This document shows positions 1-6,043 of a stretch of 10,684 nucleotides of DNA, one piece after another. Numbering within the stretch: the first letter of the stretch is position 1; every line of letters starts with the position of its first letter. The stretch is taken from contig JBBRPS010000326.1 of the NCBI GenBank assembly GCA_038227745.1, positions 1-10,684 on the forward strand, given 5' to 3'. The position numbers were made by a program, and so were the translations under genes. The notes beneath the pieces are model-generated. The model searched no databases. It saw only the letters and a program-made list of their open reading frames with translations, and had not been told where the DNA came from. Source of the stretch: DASPXY01 sp038227745 (GTDB taxonomy: Bacteria > Planctomycetota > Planctomycetia > Gemmatales > Gemmataceae).

Positions 1-45
1 CCGCACTCCAAAGCGCGCCCTGCGCCCGGACTCCAACCCCCGCCA

Positions 46-1692
46 TCACAGTCCCGGCAGGCTGGCTTGCTGGGGCCGGCCGGCACGGACCAGGCGCAGG
101 CGGGCGACCTCGGTCTGCTTCCAGGCGAAGTGCAGCAGGCGGACCGCCTCCGCGACGCCGAGGCCCGCCTCCCGGGGGAGGACCACTGCAGCGGTGCCGG
201 ACCGGGCGAGCGCGTGCAGCTGGCCCGCGGCCCGGAGTTGACTCCTTGGCGGCGCCGAGGCGTCCCACGCGGTCGGCCCCGCGACGTCGTCCGCCGACCC
301 CGACACGGCGCCCTCCAAACCGAAATCCCAGGGCGCGTCCACACACGCCTCGATGAGGGCGGCGCCGCCGTCGCGCGCCAGCACCTTCTGCAACTGCTCG
401 ACAATCCGACAGGCGAACGTCAGTTCCGTCTCGCCGGCGCACGGCCCCCCGCCGTGGTAGCGGCGCACCGCCTCCTCCAGCCCGATGGGCGCCACCAGCA
501 GGCGGGCGCGCTCCAGGAGGAAACCGCAGCCGAGCGCGGCCGGCGCCGGGCCGCCGTCACGGCCCAGGCGCCGCAGGAAGGCGCGCTTCTGCACCGCGGC
601 GCTCAACGCCAGCCGCGTCAGGCTCGCCAGCTTCTTGAGGAACAACTCGGCGTCGGCGCCGACGCCCGGCAGGTCCGCAAGGCGCGGCAGATGCAGGCCG
701 ACCGTCATGAGCACGGCGGGATGCTCGCGGTCCAGACCGGCCCCCAGGGACACCGGCCGGCGCGGGCGGTCGAAGGTGAACGCCACGGGGCCGCCGTCGA
801 GCGCCGCCCGGACCAGACGCGCGAGGCGCCGCTGCCGCAGCCCGTCCGCGCGCGGCGCGAAGTCCCCGCTGCTCAGGTGCCAGTCAAGCCGCACCCGTTC
901 GGGGACGGCACCGGCGAGGAGGCGTTCGAGGAGCACGTCATCACTCGCGGGTGGCTCGGGCGGCGGCCCCCCGAACAGAAGGCCGTCCGCGCCGGCGGCG
1001 CCCCAGGACAGGGGCAAGGGCGCGTTCAGGTTGACGATCGCGCGCGGTCTCGGCATGTCAAAGCTGGTTCCGCGCAGCGAGGAGTTCCCTTCCCCGATCT
1101 CGCGCAGCACAACGCTGGCGAGCTCCGGCCCGTCGGCGGCCAGGACGGCGGCGTCGGGTTGTCCGTTTCGTGCGTCGAGGACGGCAGCGGCGAGGCTCAG
1201 CGGCGCTTCCAGTCCCGGCAGGAGTAGCAGGCCGTCGTTATGAACGGCGTGTACGTCGCGGCTGAAGGCGGCGTGCAGGGTGTACTGCCGCAGGCAGTCA
1301 CGCACGACCTTGACAGGAGAATCGAGCGGCGAGAAGTGGAAAATCACCGGCGGTCGTTCGAGAGGGGCGGGCGGATGTCTCTCGCCGGCGGACGATACCC
1401 CTTCGTCCAGTTCGAGGAACGCATGGGCCACGTCGGGGTGGCGCAGCTCGCGCACCACCTTGGCGACCGTCTCGGCAACCCGGTCGGCGGGGGCGGCCGT
1501 GCCGATGTCCTCTCTGGCGAGGAAGTAGAGAATCCCGTCGGTCAGTTCGCGGGCCAGGAAGGCGTCGGGGCGCCCGAGGCGTTCGGTGGCGGCGAATAGC
1601 GCCTGGCAGATGCGGTCGCCGTCGAACGGCACGAGGCGGCCGTCGCGCTTCCTCACCCACGCGGGCAGCGCCGCCGCGCCGGGGGCGTCCAT
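46..1692 (-). CDS. NrdD-like protein with ATP-cone, glycyl-radical end missing
   Basis: A 548-residue protein distantly related to class III (anaerobic) ribonucleoside-triphosphate reductase. Residues about 11-95 form an ATP-cone, the nucleotide-sensing domain of reductases and NrdR, starting WVRKRDGRLVPFDGDRI. The body has patches that resemble NrdD: HLPRLAD at 334-340, followed by a helix ending KRAFLRR (compare NLPR in NrdD), and IGLEEA at 403-408 (compare GLNE). The C-terminal RxCGY-type glycyl-radical motif and the four-cysteine zinc site are absent, and the protein is shorter than the roughly 600-700 residues usual for NrdD. It is therefore probably not an active reductase; a regulatory or otherwise diverged role is inference. 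The start was placed at 1692 because a strong GGAGGGAGGGGAG ribosome binding site lies just upstream. A longer start at 1767 would translate the repeat at 1711-1799. It lies downstream of the M20 gene on the same strand, with 115 bases between. Confidence 0.72.
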   Translation of the reverse strand: MDAPGAAALPAWVRKRDGRLVPFDGDRICQALFAATERLGRPDAFLARELTDGILYFLAREDIGTAAPADRVAETVAKVVRELRHPDVAHAFLELDEGVSSAGERHPPAPLERPPVIFHFSPLDSPVKVVRDCLRQYTLHAAFSRDVHAVHNDGLLLLPGLEAPLSLAAAVLDARNGQPDAAVLAADGPELASVVLREIGEGNSSLRGTSFDMPRPRAIVNLNAPLPLSWGAAGADGLLFGGPPPEPPASDDVLLERLLAGAVPERVRLDWHLSSGDFAPRADGLRQRRLARLVRAALDGGPVAFTFDRPRRPVSLGAGLDREHPAVLMTVGLHLPRLADLPGVGADAELFLKKLASLTRLALSAAVQKRAFLRRLGRDGGPAPAALGCGFLLERARLLVAPIGLEEAVRRYHGGGPCAGETELTFACRIVEQLQKVLARDGGAALIEACVDAPWDFGLEGAVSGSADDVAGPTAWDASAPPRSQLRAAGQLHALARSGTAAVVLPREAGLGVAEAVRLLHFAWKQTEVARLRLVRAGRPQQASLPGL

Positions 1693-1710
1693 CTCCCCTC
1701 CCTCCGGTTC

Positions 1711-1799
1711 GTAGACGACTCGCTCCGCGAGTCGCTCTGGGCGCGGAGAACAGGCCGCGCTGGCCACGCGCAGAGCGACTCGCGGAGCGAGTCGCCTAC
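1711..1799. repeat. REP-like inverted-repeat doublet
   Basis: Two 29-base arms (1711-1739 and 1771-1799) are reverse complements with one mismatch, separated by 31 bases. Each arm is itself a hairpin: CGACTCGC-TCC-GCGAGTCG at 1716-1734 and its complement at 1776-1794. The outer ends read GTAG and CTAC. A GTAG tetranucleotide 5' of a short palindrome, in head-to-head pairs, is the known architecture of REP/BIME elements mobilised by RAYT (TnpA-REP) transposases. Its place in a gap between two co-directional genes, 8 bases from the M20 stop codon, also fits. Whether it is repeated elsewhere in the genome cannot be seen here. On the minus strand it could also fold as a hairpin that separates the two transcripts; there is no T-run. 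Confidence 0.7.
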
Positions 1800-1807
1800 A
1801 AACCGCA

Positions 1808-3193
1808 CTATTTGCCCATCAGGTCGAGCACTGCCACGCTCATCGTCAGCACGCCGTTGCGGATGCTCGGCTGTGGGATCGGATAATACAGGTCGGAGTG
1901 CAGCGACGGCAGCGGCGGCCCGCCCGGCTTGTGCGCCGCCGCCACGCGCTCCGGCGTCATCGTGCCGAGGAAGTAGAAGAAGATCGGCACGCCCTCACGC
2001 CCGTAGCGGCCGAAGTCCTCGCCGCCCATCACCGGCCCCGTCTCGTGGACCTTCTCGGCCCCCAGCACCTTGCGGAACACGTCTGCCGTTCGGTTCGCCA
2101 GCTTGGTGTTGTTGAACACCGCGGGCGTAAAGTCGTCCAGCTCGATGCGGATCAGCGGCTCCGGCGCCCGCGCCCCCTTCGCCGCCGCCTTCGCGATCCG
2201 CGCGATCGCCTCCAGGACGTGCTTGCGGACGTCGTCTTTGAGGGTGCGCACCGTCAGCTGCAGCTTGACCTCGGCGGGGATGATGTTGTGCTTGGTGCCG
2301 CCGTGGATCGAGCCGACCGTCACCACGGCCGCGTCCGTCGGGTTGACCTCGCGGCTGACAATCGTCTGCAGGTCGAGGATGATCCGCGCCGCCAATACGA
2401 TCGGGTCGATCGTCGTGTGCGGCGCCGAGCCGTGGCCGCCCTTGCCGCGTACCGTAATGTCGAGGGTGTCCACGTTGGCCATCATCAGGCCCGGGGCGTA
2501 GGAGACGTGGCCGAACGGGTAACGGCTGTCGCAGTGCAGCCCGAGGGCGTAGTCGGGCCGCGGGAAGCGCTTGAACAGACCGTCGGCGAGCATCCGCCGG
2601 GCGCCGCCGCCGACCTCCTCGGCGGGTTGGGCGATGAACACCAGCGTCCCGTGCCAGCGGTCCTTCAGGTCGGCCAGCACCCGCGCCGTGCCCGTCCAGC
2701 AGGTCATGTGCATATCGTGGCCGCAGGCGTGCATGAGGCCGACCTCCTTGCCCTCCTTGTCGCGCTGGCGGACCTTGCTGGCGTAGGGCAGGCCGGTGCT
2801 CTCCGTCACCGGCAGGGCGTCCATGTCGGTCCGCACCATCACGGTCGGGCCCTTGCCGTTGCGCAGCACAGCGACGACGCCGTGGCCGCCGACGCCCGTC
2901 GTGACGTCGAAGCCCAGGGCCTTGAGCTCCTTGGCCATCCGCGCCGCCGTCTTCTCCTCCTCGAAGGCCAGTTCCGGATGGGCGTGCAGATGTTTATACA
3001 GGGCTTCGAGTTGCGGCAGCTCGGCGTCGATGCGTTTCTCAATTTCCTTGACGACGCCGGCCGACACCTGCGCGGCGCCCCCGGTGGTTTTCGTCGGCGG
3101 GCCGGACAGGCCCAGCCGGTCCGTCCCGGCCATCACGAGCGCCACGGCGGTCAACCACGCCGGCCAGCTTTTCCACCCAAACCTGCGGATCAT
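1808..3193 (-). CDS. Exported M20D-family metallo-amidohydrolase
   Basis: A 461-residue hydrolase of the M20D peptidase family (hippurate / IAA-amino-acid / N-acyl-amino-acid amidohydrolases), which cleaves an N-acyl or peptide amide bond using two metal ions. The metal-site and catalytic motifs are all present: HLHAHPELAFEE (69-80), DMDALPV (123-129), HACGHDMHM (155-163, ligands Cys157 and His159), QPAEE (189-193, catalytic and ligand glutamates), His220, GKGGHGSAPH (250-259) of the lid domain, MGGEDF (389-394) and His432. The Cys at 157 is the mark of subfamily D. Residues 1-30 look like a signal peptide (basic MIRRFGWK, then a hydrophobic run), so the enzyme probably acts in the periplasm. 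The start at 3193 has AGGGAG seven bases upstream and opens directly into the signal peptide; the frame stays open to an ATG at 3286, but that would bury the signal. The substrate cannot be read from sequence. Confidence 0.9.
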   Translation of the reverse strand: MIRRFGWKSWPAWLTAVALVMAGTDRLGLSGPPTKTTGGAAQVSAGVVKEIEKRIDAELPQLEALYKHLHAHPELAFEEEKTAARMAKELKALGFDVTTGVGGHGVVAVLRNGKGPTVMVRTDMDALPVTESTGLPYASKVRQRDKEGKEVGLMHACGHDMHMTCWTGTARVLADLKDRWHGTLVFIAQPAEEVGGGARRMLADGLFKRFPRPDYALGLHCDSRYPFGHVSYAPGLMMANVDTLDITVRGKGGHGSAPHTTIDPIVLAARIILDLQTIVSREVNPTDAAVVTVGSIHGGTKHNIIPAEVKLQLTVRTLKDDVRKHVLEAIARIAKAAAKGARAPEPLIRIELDDFTPAVFNNTKLANRTADVFRKVLGAEKVHETGPVMGGEDFGRYGREGVPIFFYFLGTMTPERVAAAHKPGGPPLPSLHSDLYYPIPQPSIRNGVLTMSVAVLDLMGK

Positions 3194-3757
3194 GACTCGC
3201 TCCCTGGAACCCGGGCCGGAATCGAGGTTCGGCCGGCAGACGGCGGGGAAGACCCCCCCAGGCGGCCCATCCGTTCCCGTCGTCAAGCCCGGCGAGAAGG
3301 CCGGCCGACCCTGTCCGTTAAGGTACAGAGATGAGGCCGTTCCTCCACGGAAAATTCTCGGACTTTTGCGTCCGGGCAGAGGCAGTTTGCGTATACTTGA
3401 GGAGGATGGAGGGGGAGTTGGTATCTCGGTCCGCGCAGTTCGCCCGCCCTGGAATGCGGCCGATCAGGAGGGTCGCCGCGGGAGCGGGTTCGAGCGGAAC
3501 CGGGATAACCTCCGCCGGTGGAACAGGCAACCATTCCTGTTCGTTCCTTCCGGGTGCCCCTCTCGTGTGGCCTGAGTGTCGTCGAGCGGTCCGCAAGGCC
3601 GCCCTACCTGCTCGGAACCCTCTCCCAGAGGTTGAGTCACACCGCGGAACGGTCCACCCGGGCGGTGTTCACTCACGACCGCACGATCGGGCCTGCGCCG
3701 GGAAGCGCCCGCGCCGGGCCACCCGTAGTCCTTGAATATCATCCGAAGGAGTAAGCC
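3194..3757. other. Gene-poor intergenic stretch
   Basis: About 560 bases between divergent genes without a convincing coding region. Several frames are open, but their products are rich in Arg, Pro and Ser, lack good ribosome binding sites and do not show the G/C third-position pattern of the neighbouring genes. A TATACT hexamer at 3392-3397 resembles a plus-strand -10 box, with TTGCGT 20 bases upstream, which is too far for a normal promoter; if used it would give the 69-residue gene a leader of about 350 bases. No tRNA, riboswitch or clear terminator was recognised. Confidence 0.5.
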
Positions 3758-3967
3758 ATGCGCGCCAAACGCTTGACTGCACAACAGAAGCAGGAAATCT
3801 TCCATGCGTTGGTCACCACCCAGGACCTCGTCAACAACGTGCGGAAGTCCTACGAGATCGTGACCGACAAGTTCCAGATCAGCGACGAGCAGCTGAAGCA
3901 GATCGAGGATGAAGGCCTCGAGAAAGAATGGCCGCCGCTGAGCGAGGCCGTCCAGGTCCTCGGGTAA
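3758..3967 (+). CDS. Small helical protein of unknown function (69 aa)
   Basis: A 69-residue soluble protein that I do not recognise. It has a clear AAGGAG ribosome binding site six bases before the ATG and balanced, charged composition, and it ends just ahead of a strong hairpin, all of which support a real gene. The predicted character is mostly alpha-helical: a basic start (MRAKRLTAQQKQEIF), an amphipathic middle and an acidic stretch ISDEQLKQIEDEGLEKEWPP at 41-60. No signal peptide, membrane span, cysteine or metal motif is present. The basic start followed by two helices would be compatible with a small nucleic-acid-binding or adaptor protein, but nothing shows this directly. It is preceded by a long gene-free region and converges with the small ORF at 4032-4226. 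Confidence 0.75.
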   Translation: MRAKRLTAQQKQEIFHALVTTQDLVNNVRKSYEIVTDKFQISDEQLKQIEDEGLEKEWPPLSEAVQVLG

Positions 3968-3981
3968 GAGCCGGTAACTTT

Positions 3982-4017
3982 ATGGCGAGCCGGGGGCTAA
4001 CGCCCCCGGCTCGCCAT
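3982..4017. terminator. 16-bp stem hairpin, probable bidirectional terminator
   Basis: A perfect inverted repeat: ATGGCGAGCCGGGGGC, loop TAAC, then the exact complement ending in AT, 14 bases after the stop of the 69-residue gene. It is followed by TCTGTTTGTG, a weak T-rich tail on the plus strand, and preceded by CCGGTAACTTT, which gives a weak U-rich tail after a minus-strand hairpin. It lies between two convergent genes, the usual place for a shared terminator. A very GC-rich stem with a TAAC loop could also be one copy of an interspersed palindrome family. Confidence 0.65.
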
Positions 4018-4031
4018 TCTGTTTGTGCCTC

Positions 4032-4226
4032 TTAAGGCAGGGCGGTTGGGGGAGGCTCGGGCCGGTTGACGCGCTCCTCCACGGCCCGGAATGACGCAGG
4101 CCAGTAGTCGTAATAATCCTGCACCGTCACCTGCCGTCCGCTTGCGGGGACGCCCTTCACGAACGACCGCGGCAAGTTCGCCAGTTCGTTGACGGTATCG
4201 GCCTTCGGCGTCTTTCCCCAACTCAT
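4032..4226 (-). CDS. Small protein of unknown function (64 aa)
   Basis: A 64-residue ORF, not recognised. Support comes from its composition, which is not that of a high-GC shadow frame (MSWGKTPKADTVNELANLP, later QDYYDYWPASF), a third-position G/C share of about 80 percent, and its place facing the 69-residue gene across a hairpin terminator. No signal peptide or membrane span is visible; the end is proline-rich (NRPEPPPTALP). Against it, the ATG has only AAGG directly abutting it as a ribosome binding site. The frame remains open upstream, so a non-ATG start, or loss of the original 5' end, is possible. An overlapping frame reading MARKDELGKDAEG has worse codon use and was not chosen. The ORF is divergent from the disrupted frame that starts at 4283. 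Confidence 0.5.
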   Translation of the reverse strand: MSWGKTPKADTVNELANLPRSFVKGVPASGRQVTVQDYYDYWPASFRAVEERVNRPEPPPTALP

Positions 4227-4282
4227 CCTTGCGTGCCATGATGTCGGCTCCAGGTTCGAGTGCCGTGAGCCGGAAGTGTGTC

Positions 4283-4510
4283 ATGCGCCACCGCCTCTAC
4301 CTCAACGGCTCAAGGACGCCCACACCGAACGGCTTGGGGAGTTGAAGCGACAGGCGAACGCCGTCCAGTCGCAGCGCGACGCGGCACTCAAGGCCTGGGA
4401 GGAGGCCAGGGCGGCGGAGCTGGCGGCGGTGGACGAGCTGGTGGCCGCCGAGGCACGCCTCGGCGTGGCCCTGGATGGGCGAACGGCGTGGGCCTTCTGG
4501 AGATGCGTCG
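4283..4510 (+). pseudogene. Frameshifted coiled-coil ORF
   Basis: The start at 4283 has GGAAG six bases upstream and reads MRHRLYLNG with every third position G or C, but this frame stops at 4343-4345. From about 4310 the coding signature moves to another frame, which continues LKDAHTERLGELKRQANAV and then a long Ala/Glu/Arg helix to about 4475. That second frame has no good start of its own and, upstream of 4310, poor codon use. Joining them at about 4309 gives MRHRLYLNG-LKDAHTERLG, a smooth amphipathic coiled coil, as if one base were missing. After about 4505 the coding signature moves back to the first frame, where the small membrane protein begins. Either this is a decayed gene, or two real small genes with sequence errors. 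Function unknown. Confidence 0.45.
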
Positions 4511-4705
4511 ATGCTCTGGGTGGTCCTCTGGGGGGCCTTGCTGGTCTTCATGGGTCTGGTGGTGGCGGCCCACGAGGGGCGGCACGGAGGCCGTGGCACC
4601 TGGAGGCCAAACATCTCCTGCAAGTGCTGCCGCGGCATCGACAGCATGCGGCCGGGGCAGCCCTCGCCGTGGGGGCGCCGATTGCCCGCGGCTATCGTCC
4701 CCTGA
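4511..4705 (+). CDS. Small single-pass membrane protein with CKCC motif
   Basis: A 64-residue protein: residues 1-20 are one hydrophobic membrane segment (MLWVVLWGALLVFMGLVVAA), followed by a His/Gly/Arg-rich stretch (HEGRHGGRG), a Cys-Lys-Cys-Cys cluster at 37-40, and a basic, proline-rich tail. GGAG lies eight bases before the ATG at 4511, and about nine in ten third positions are G or C, so this frame looks coding; the extension back to an ATG at 4475 loses that bias. The tail is tail-to-tail with the 377-residue gene and overlaps its end by 14 bases. It may be an independent gene, or the C-terminal part of the disrupted coiled-coil frame just upstream, in which case the whole would be a cytoplasmic coiled coil plus a membrane anchor. 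The cysteine cluster could bind metal; that is inference. Not recognised. Confidence 0.5.
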   Translation: MLWVVLWGALLVFMGLVVAAHEGRHGGRGTWRPNISCKCCRGIDSMRPGQPSPWGRRLPAAIVP

Positions 4706-5825
4706 GGATCTGCTGCACGACCTCCGGCTCCTGGGCATAGTGGCCATCGCGCAGCGGCACGTCCCACACCGTCAGCTGGATCTGCTCCTCGCGCGCCCCC
4801 TGGTGGGCCTGCTCCAGGTCGAGCATGCGCTCCTCCAGCGCCTTGGGCAGGAAGATGACGAAGCACGGCGGCACCTGGCGCAGGCCGAGCACCGCCGCCA
4901 ATCCCGCCACCTGCTTGGGGTGGCGGTTCGTCCACCACACCTTGTCACCCTGGTTTCGCAGGTTCGTCGTCGTCTTGAACCGCGGCGCCGACTGGCCCAG
5001 GTCCATGATCTCGAAGACGTTGGGGTTGGCGGTCGGCAGCACCAGCGTGATCTTCAGCGCCCTGAGTTTCGCGAGGTGGGCCTGGCCGTCGTCCGAGGCG
5101 AGGATCTTCCAGCGCATCTGCCGCTTGCGCTGGTTCGTCAGGACCTGGCCGTGCGGGCTGCCGCCCGAGCCAGGGCCGACGTTGCCGCCCTTGCCGCCGC
5201 CGCTGCCCGCCCGGCCGCCGGTGCCGGGCACGCCGCCGACCTTCGTGTTGCCGCCGTTGCCCTTGGTGCCGGCCTTCGGGGCCGGAGGGGCCAGGGCGGC
5301 GACCAGGCTGGCCTCGGCTCGCTTGGCGGATTCGCTCAGGTTGCTAAAGGCGGTGCTGCCGTCGTCCGCGGGCTCCTCGTAGCCGGTGACGGGGACCTTC
5401 AACTGCGGAGGGAGATGGTCGGGGGTCTTGAGGTTGAGTTCGTTCGGGTTCGGCTTCTGGAAAGGCTGGAGGCTTTGCTTGGCGGAGGCGACGGCCTCGA
5501 CGTCCGTGCGGCCGCCCTTGGTGCCGCCCAGCGGCGTAGTGCCGACGCCCAGGCCATCCAGGCCGCCGTCGCCGCCCTGGATTTCGACTACCTCCATGCG
5601 CGGCGGCTTGTTCAGCTCGTCGTCCTGCCACTGGCTGGCGCGGAAGGCGAGGTAGGCCAGGGCGCCGATCACCAGCGCGTGCAGGGCGAGCGAACCGGCG
5701 GCGGACAGGGGGCCTTCGTGGTGCGGCGAGTAGCGCTTCCACAGGCGCTCCTCGGGGGGCAGCAGGGACTTCTGCCGGACCGAGGTGGAGGTCGTGTTCT
5801 CGCCGGCAACGGGGGATGGGGGCAT
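4692..5825 (-). CDS. Planctomycete-type single-pass membrane protein with Gly-rich linker
   Basis: A 377-residue protein with a short cytoplasmic start carrying RLWKRYSPHHEGPLS (27-41), one membrane span at about 40-62, then a long extracytoplasmic part. That part contains a Pro/Gly/Asn-rich region, a Gly-rich linker at about 184-228, and a compact C-terminal domain at about 229-377 (RWKILASDDGQAHLAKLRAL, FEIMDLGQ, VWWTNRHPKQV, CFVIFLP). The layout (N-terminal anchor, Pro/Gly spacer, small terminal domain) recalls TonB-like and envelope-tethering proteins, but the C-terminal domain is not one I can name, and no ExbB/ExbD genes are in view. I associate the Tyr-Ser-Pro-His start before the span with planctomycete membrane proteins; that is memory, not a search. 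The ATG has GAGG six bases upstream. A promoter at 5883-5911 fits. Its end overlaps the convergent gene at 4511 by 14 bases. Confidence 0.82.
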   Translation of the reverse strand: MPPSPVAGENTTSTSVRQKSLLPPEERLWKRYSPHHEGPLSAAGSLALHALVIGALAYLAFRASQWQDDELNKPPRMEVVEIQGGDGGLDGLGVGTTPLGGTKGGRTDVEAVASAKQSLQPFQKPNPNELNLKTPDHLPPQLKVPVTGYEEPADDGSTAFSNLSESAKRAEASLVAALAPPAPKAGTKGNGGNTKVGGVPGTGGRAGSGGGKGGNVGPGSGGSPHGQVLTNQRKRQMRWKILASDDGQAHLAKLRALKITLVLPTANPNVFEIMDLGQSAPRFKTTTNLRNQGDKVWWTNRHPKQVAGLAAVLGLRQVPPCFVIFLPKALEERMLDLEQAHQGAREEQIQLTVWDVPLRDGHYAQEPEVVQQILRGR

Positions 5826-5882
5826 GGCGCGCCTCGAAAGAAGCCCGAGAGGTTACGGATCCCGAAACGCTTGTTCCCTGTC

Positions 5883-5911
5883 AGGATACCTCGCCGGCGC
5901 GCGGGTGACAA
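5883..5911 (-). promoter_or_regulatory. Sigma70-type promoter for the membrane protein gene
   Basis: On the minus strand, TTGTCA (plus positions 5906-5911) and TATCCT (5883-5888) are separated by exactly 17 bases. This matches five and four of six consensus positions. Transcription would start near 5876, about 50 bases before the start codon at 5825. It points away from the guaB promoter. Confidence 0.5.
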
Positions 5912-5924
5912 GCATTCCGATAAT

Positions 5925-5948
5925 GCCCACCCATTGCAATGGGTGGGC
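5925..5948. promoter_or_regulatory. Perfect 24-base palindrome between divergent promoters
   Basis: GCCCACCCATTG is followed directly by its exact complement, with no spacer. It lies 14 bases from the -35 box of the minus-strand promoter and 33 bases from the -35 box of the guaB promoter, upstream of both. That position suits an operator for a dimeric regulator of both genes. As it is not close to either stop codon, a terminator role is unlikely. It could instead be one copy of an interspersed palindrome. Confidence 0.5.
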
Positions 5949-5980
5949 TTGGGTCCTTCCCCCCCGGGCGGAAGGTGATA

Positions 5981-6011
5981 TTGCGTCGCAGGCCGGGGGC
6001 AACCTTATAAT
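5981..6011 (+). promoter_or_regulatory. guaB promoter
   Basis: A perfect TATAAT at 6006-6011, rare by chance in DNA of this GC content, has TTGCGT at 5981-5986 with a slightly long 19-base spacer. Transcription would start near 6018, leaving a leader of about 26 bases that contains the AGGAG ribosome binding site at 6031-6035. No purine riboswitch fits in so short a leader. Confidence 0.6.
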
Positions 6012-6043
6012 GAGCAAGAAAGCCTTTCTCAGGAGCCTCCCCC

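Noticed and set aside
67..1227. Long plus-strand open frame opposite the NrdD-like gene
   Set aside because: Arg/Gln/Gly-rich product without domain features; typical antisense shadow in high-GC DNA.
1693..1767. Upstream extension of the NrdD-like gene to an ATG at 1767
   Set aside because: The added residues are translated from the REP doublet, and a much better ribosome binding site stands before the ATG at 1692.
3194..3286. Upstream extension of the M20 hydrolase to an ATG at 3286
   Set aside because: It would put 31 Pro/Gly-rich residues before a clear signal peptide that has its own ribosome binding site.
1898..3334. 478-residue plus-strand open frame opposite the M20 hydrolase
   Set aside because: Arg/Val/His/Asp-rich product directly antisense to a gene with all family motifs.
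3484..3505. GGTTCGAGCGGAACC as a tRNA T-arm
   Set aside because: The loop is of the wrong size and no acceptor stem, anticodon arm or CCA end surrounds it.
3731..3751. TATCAT at 3737-3742 as a -10 box for the 69-residue gene
   Set aside because: Transcription would start inside the ribosome binding site, and no -35 box lies 16-18 bases upstream.
4278..5978. 566-residue plus-strand open frame opposite the membrane protein gene
   Set aside because: Low-complexity shadow of the minus-strand gene; it also runs through the divergent promoter region.
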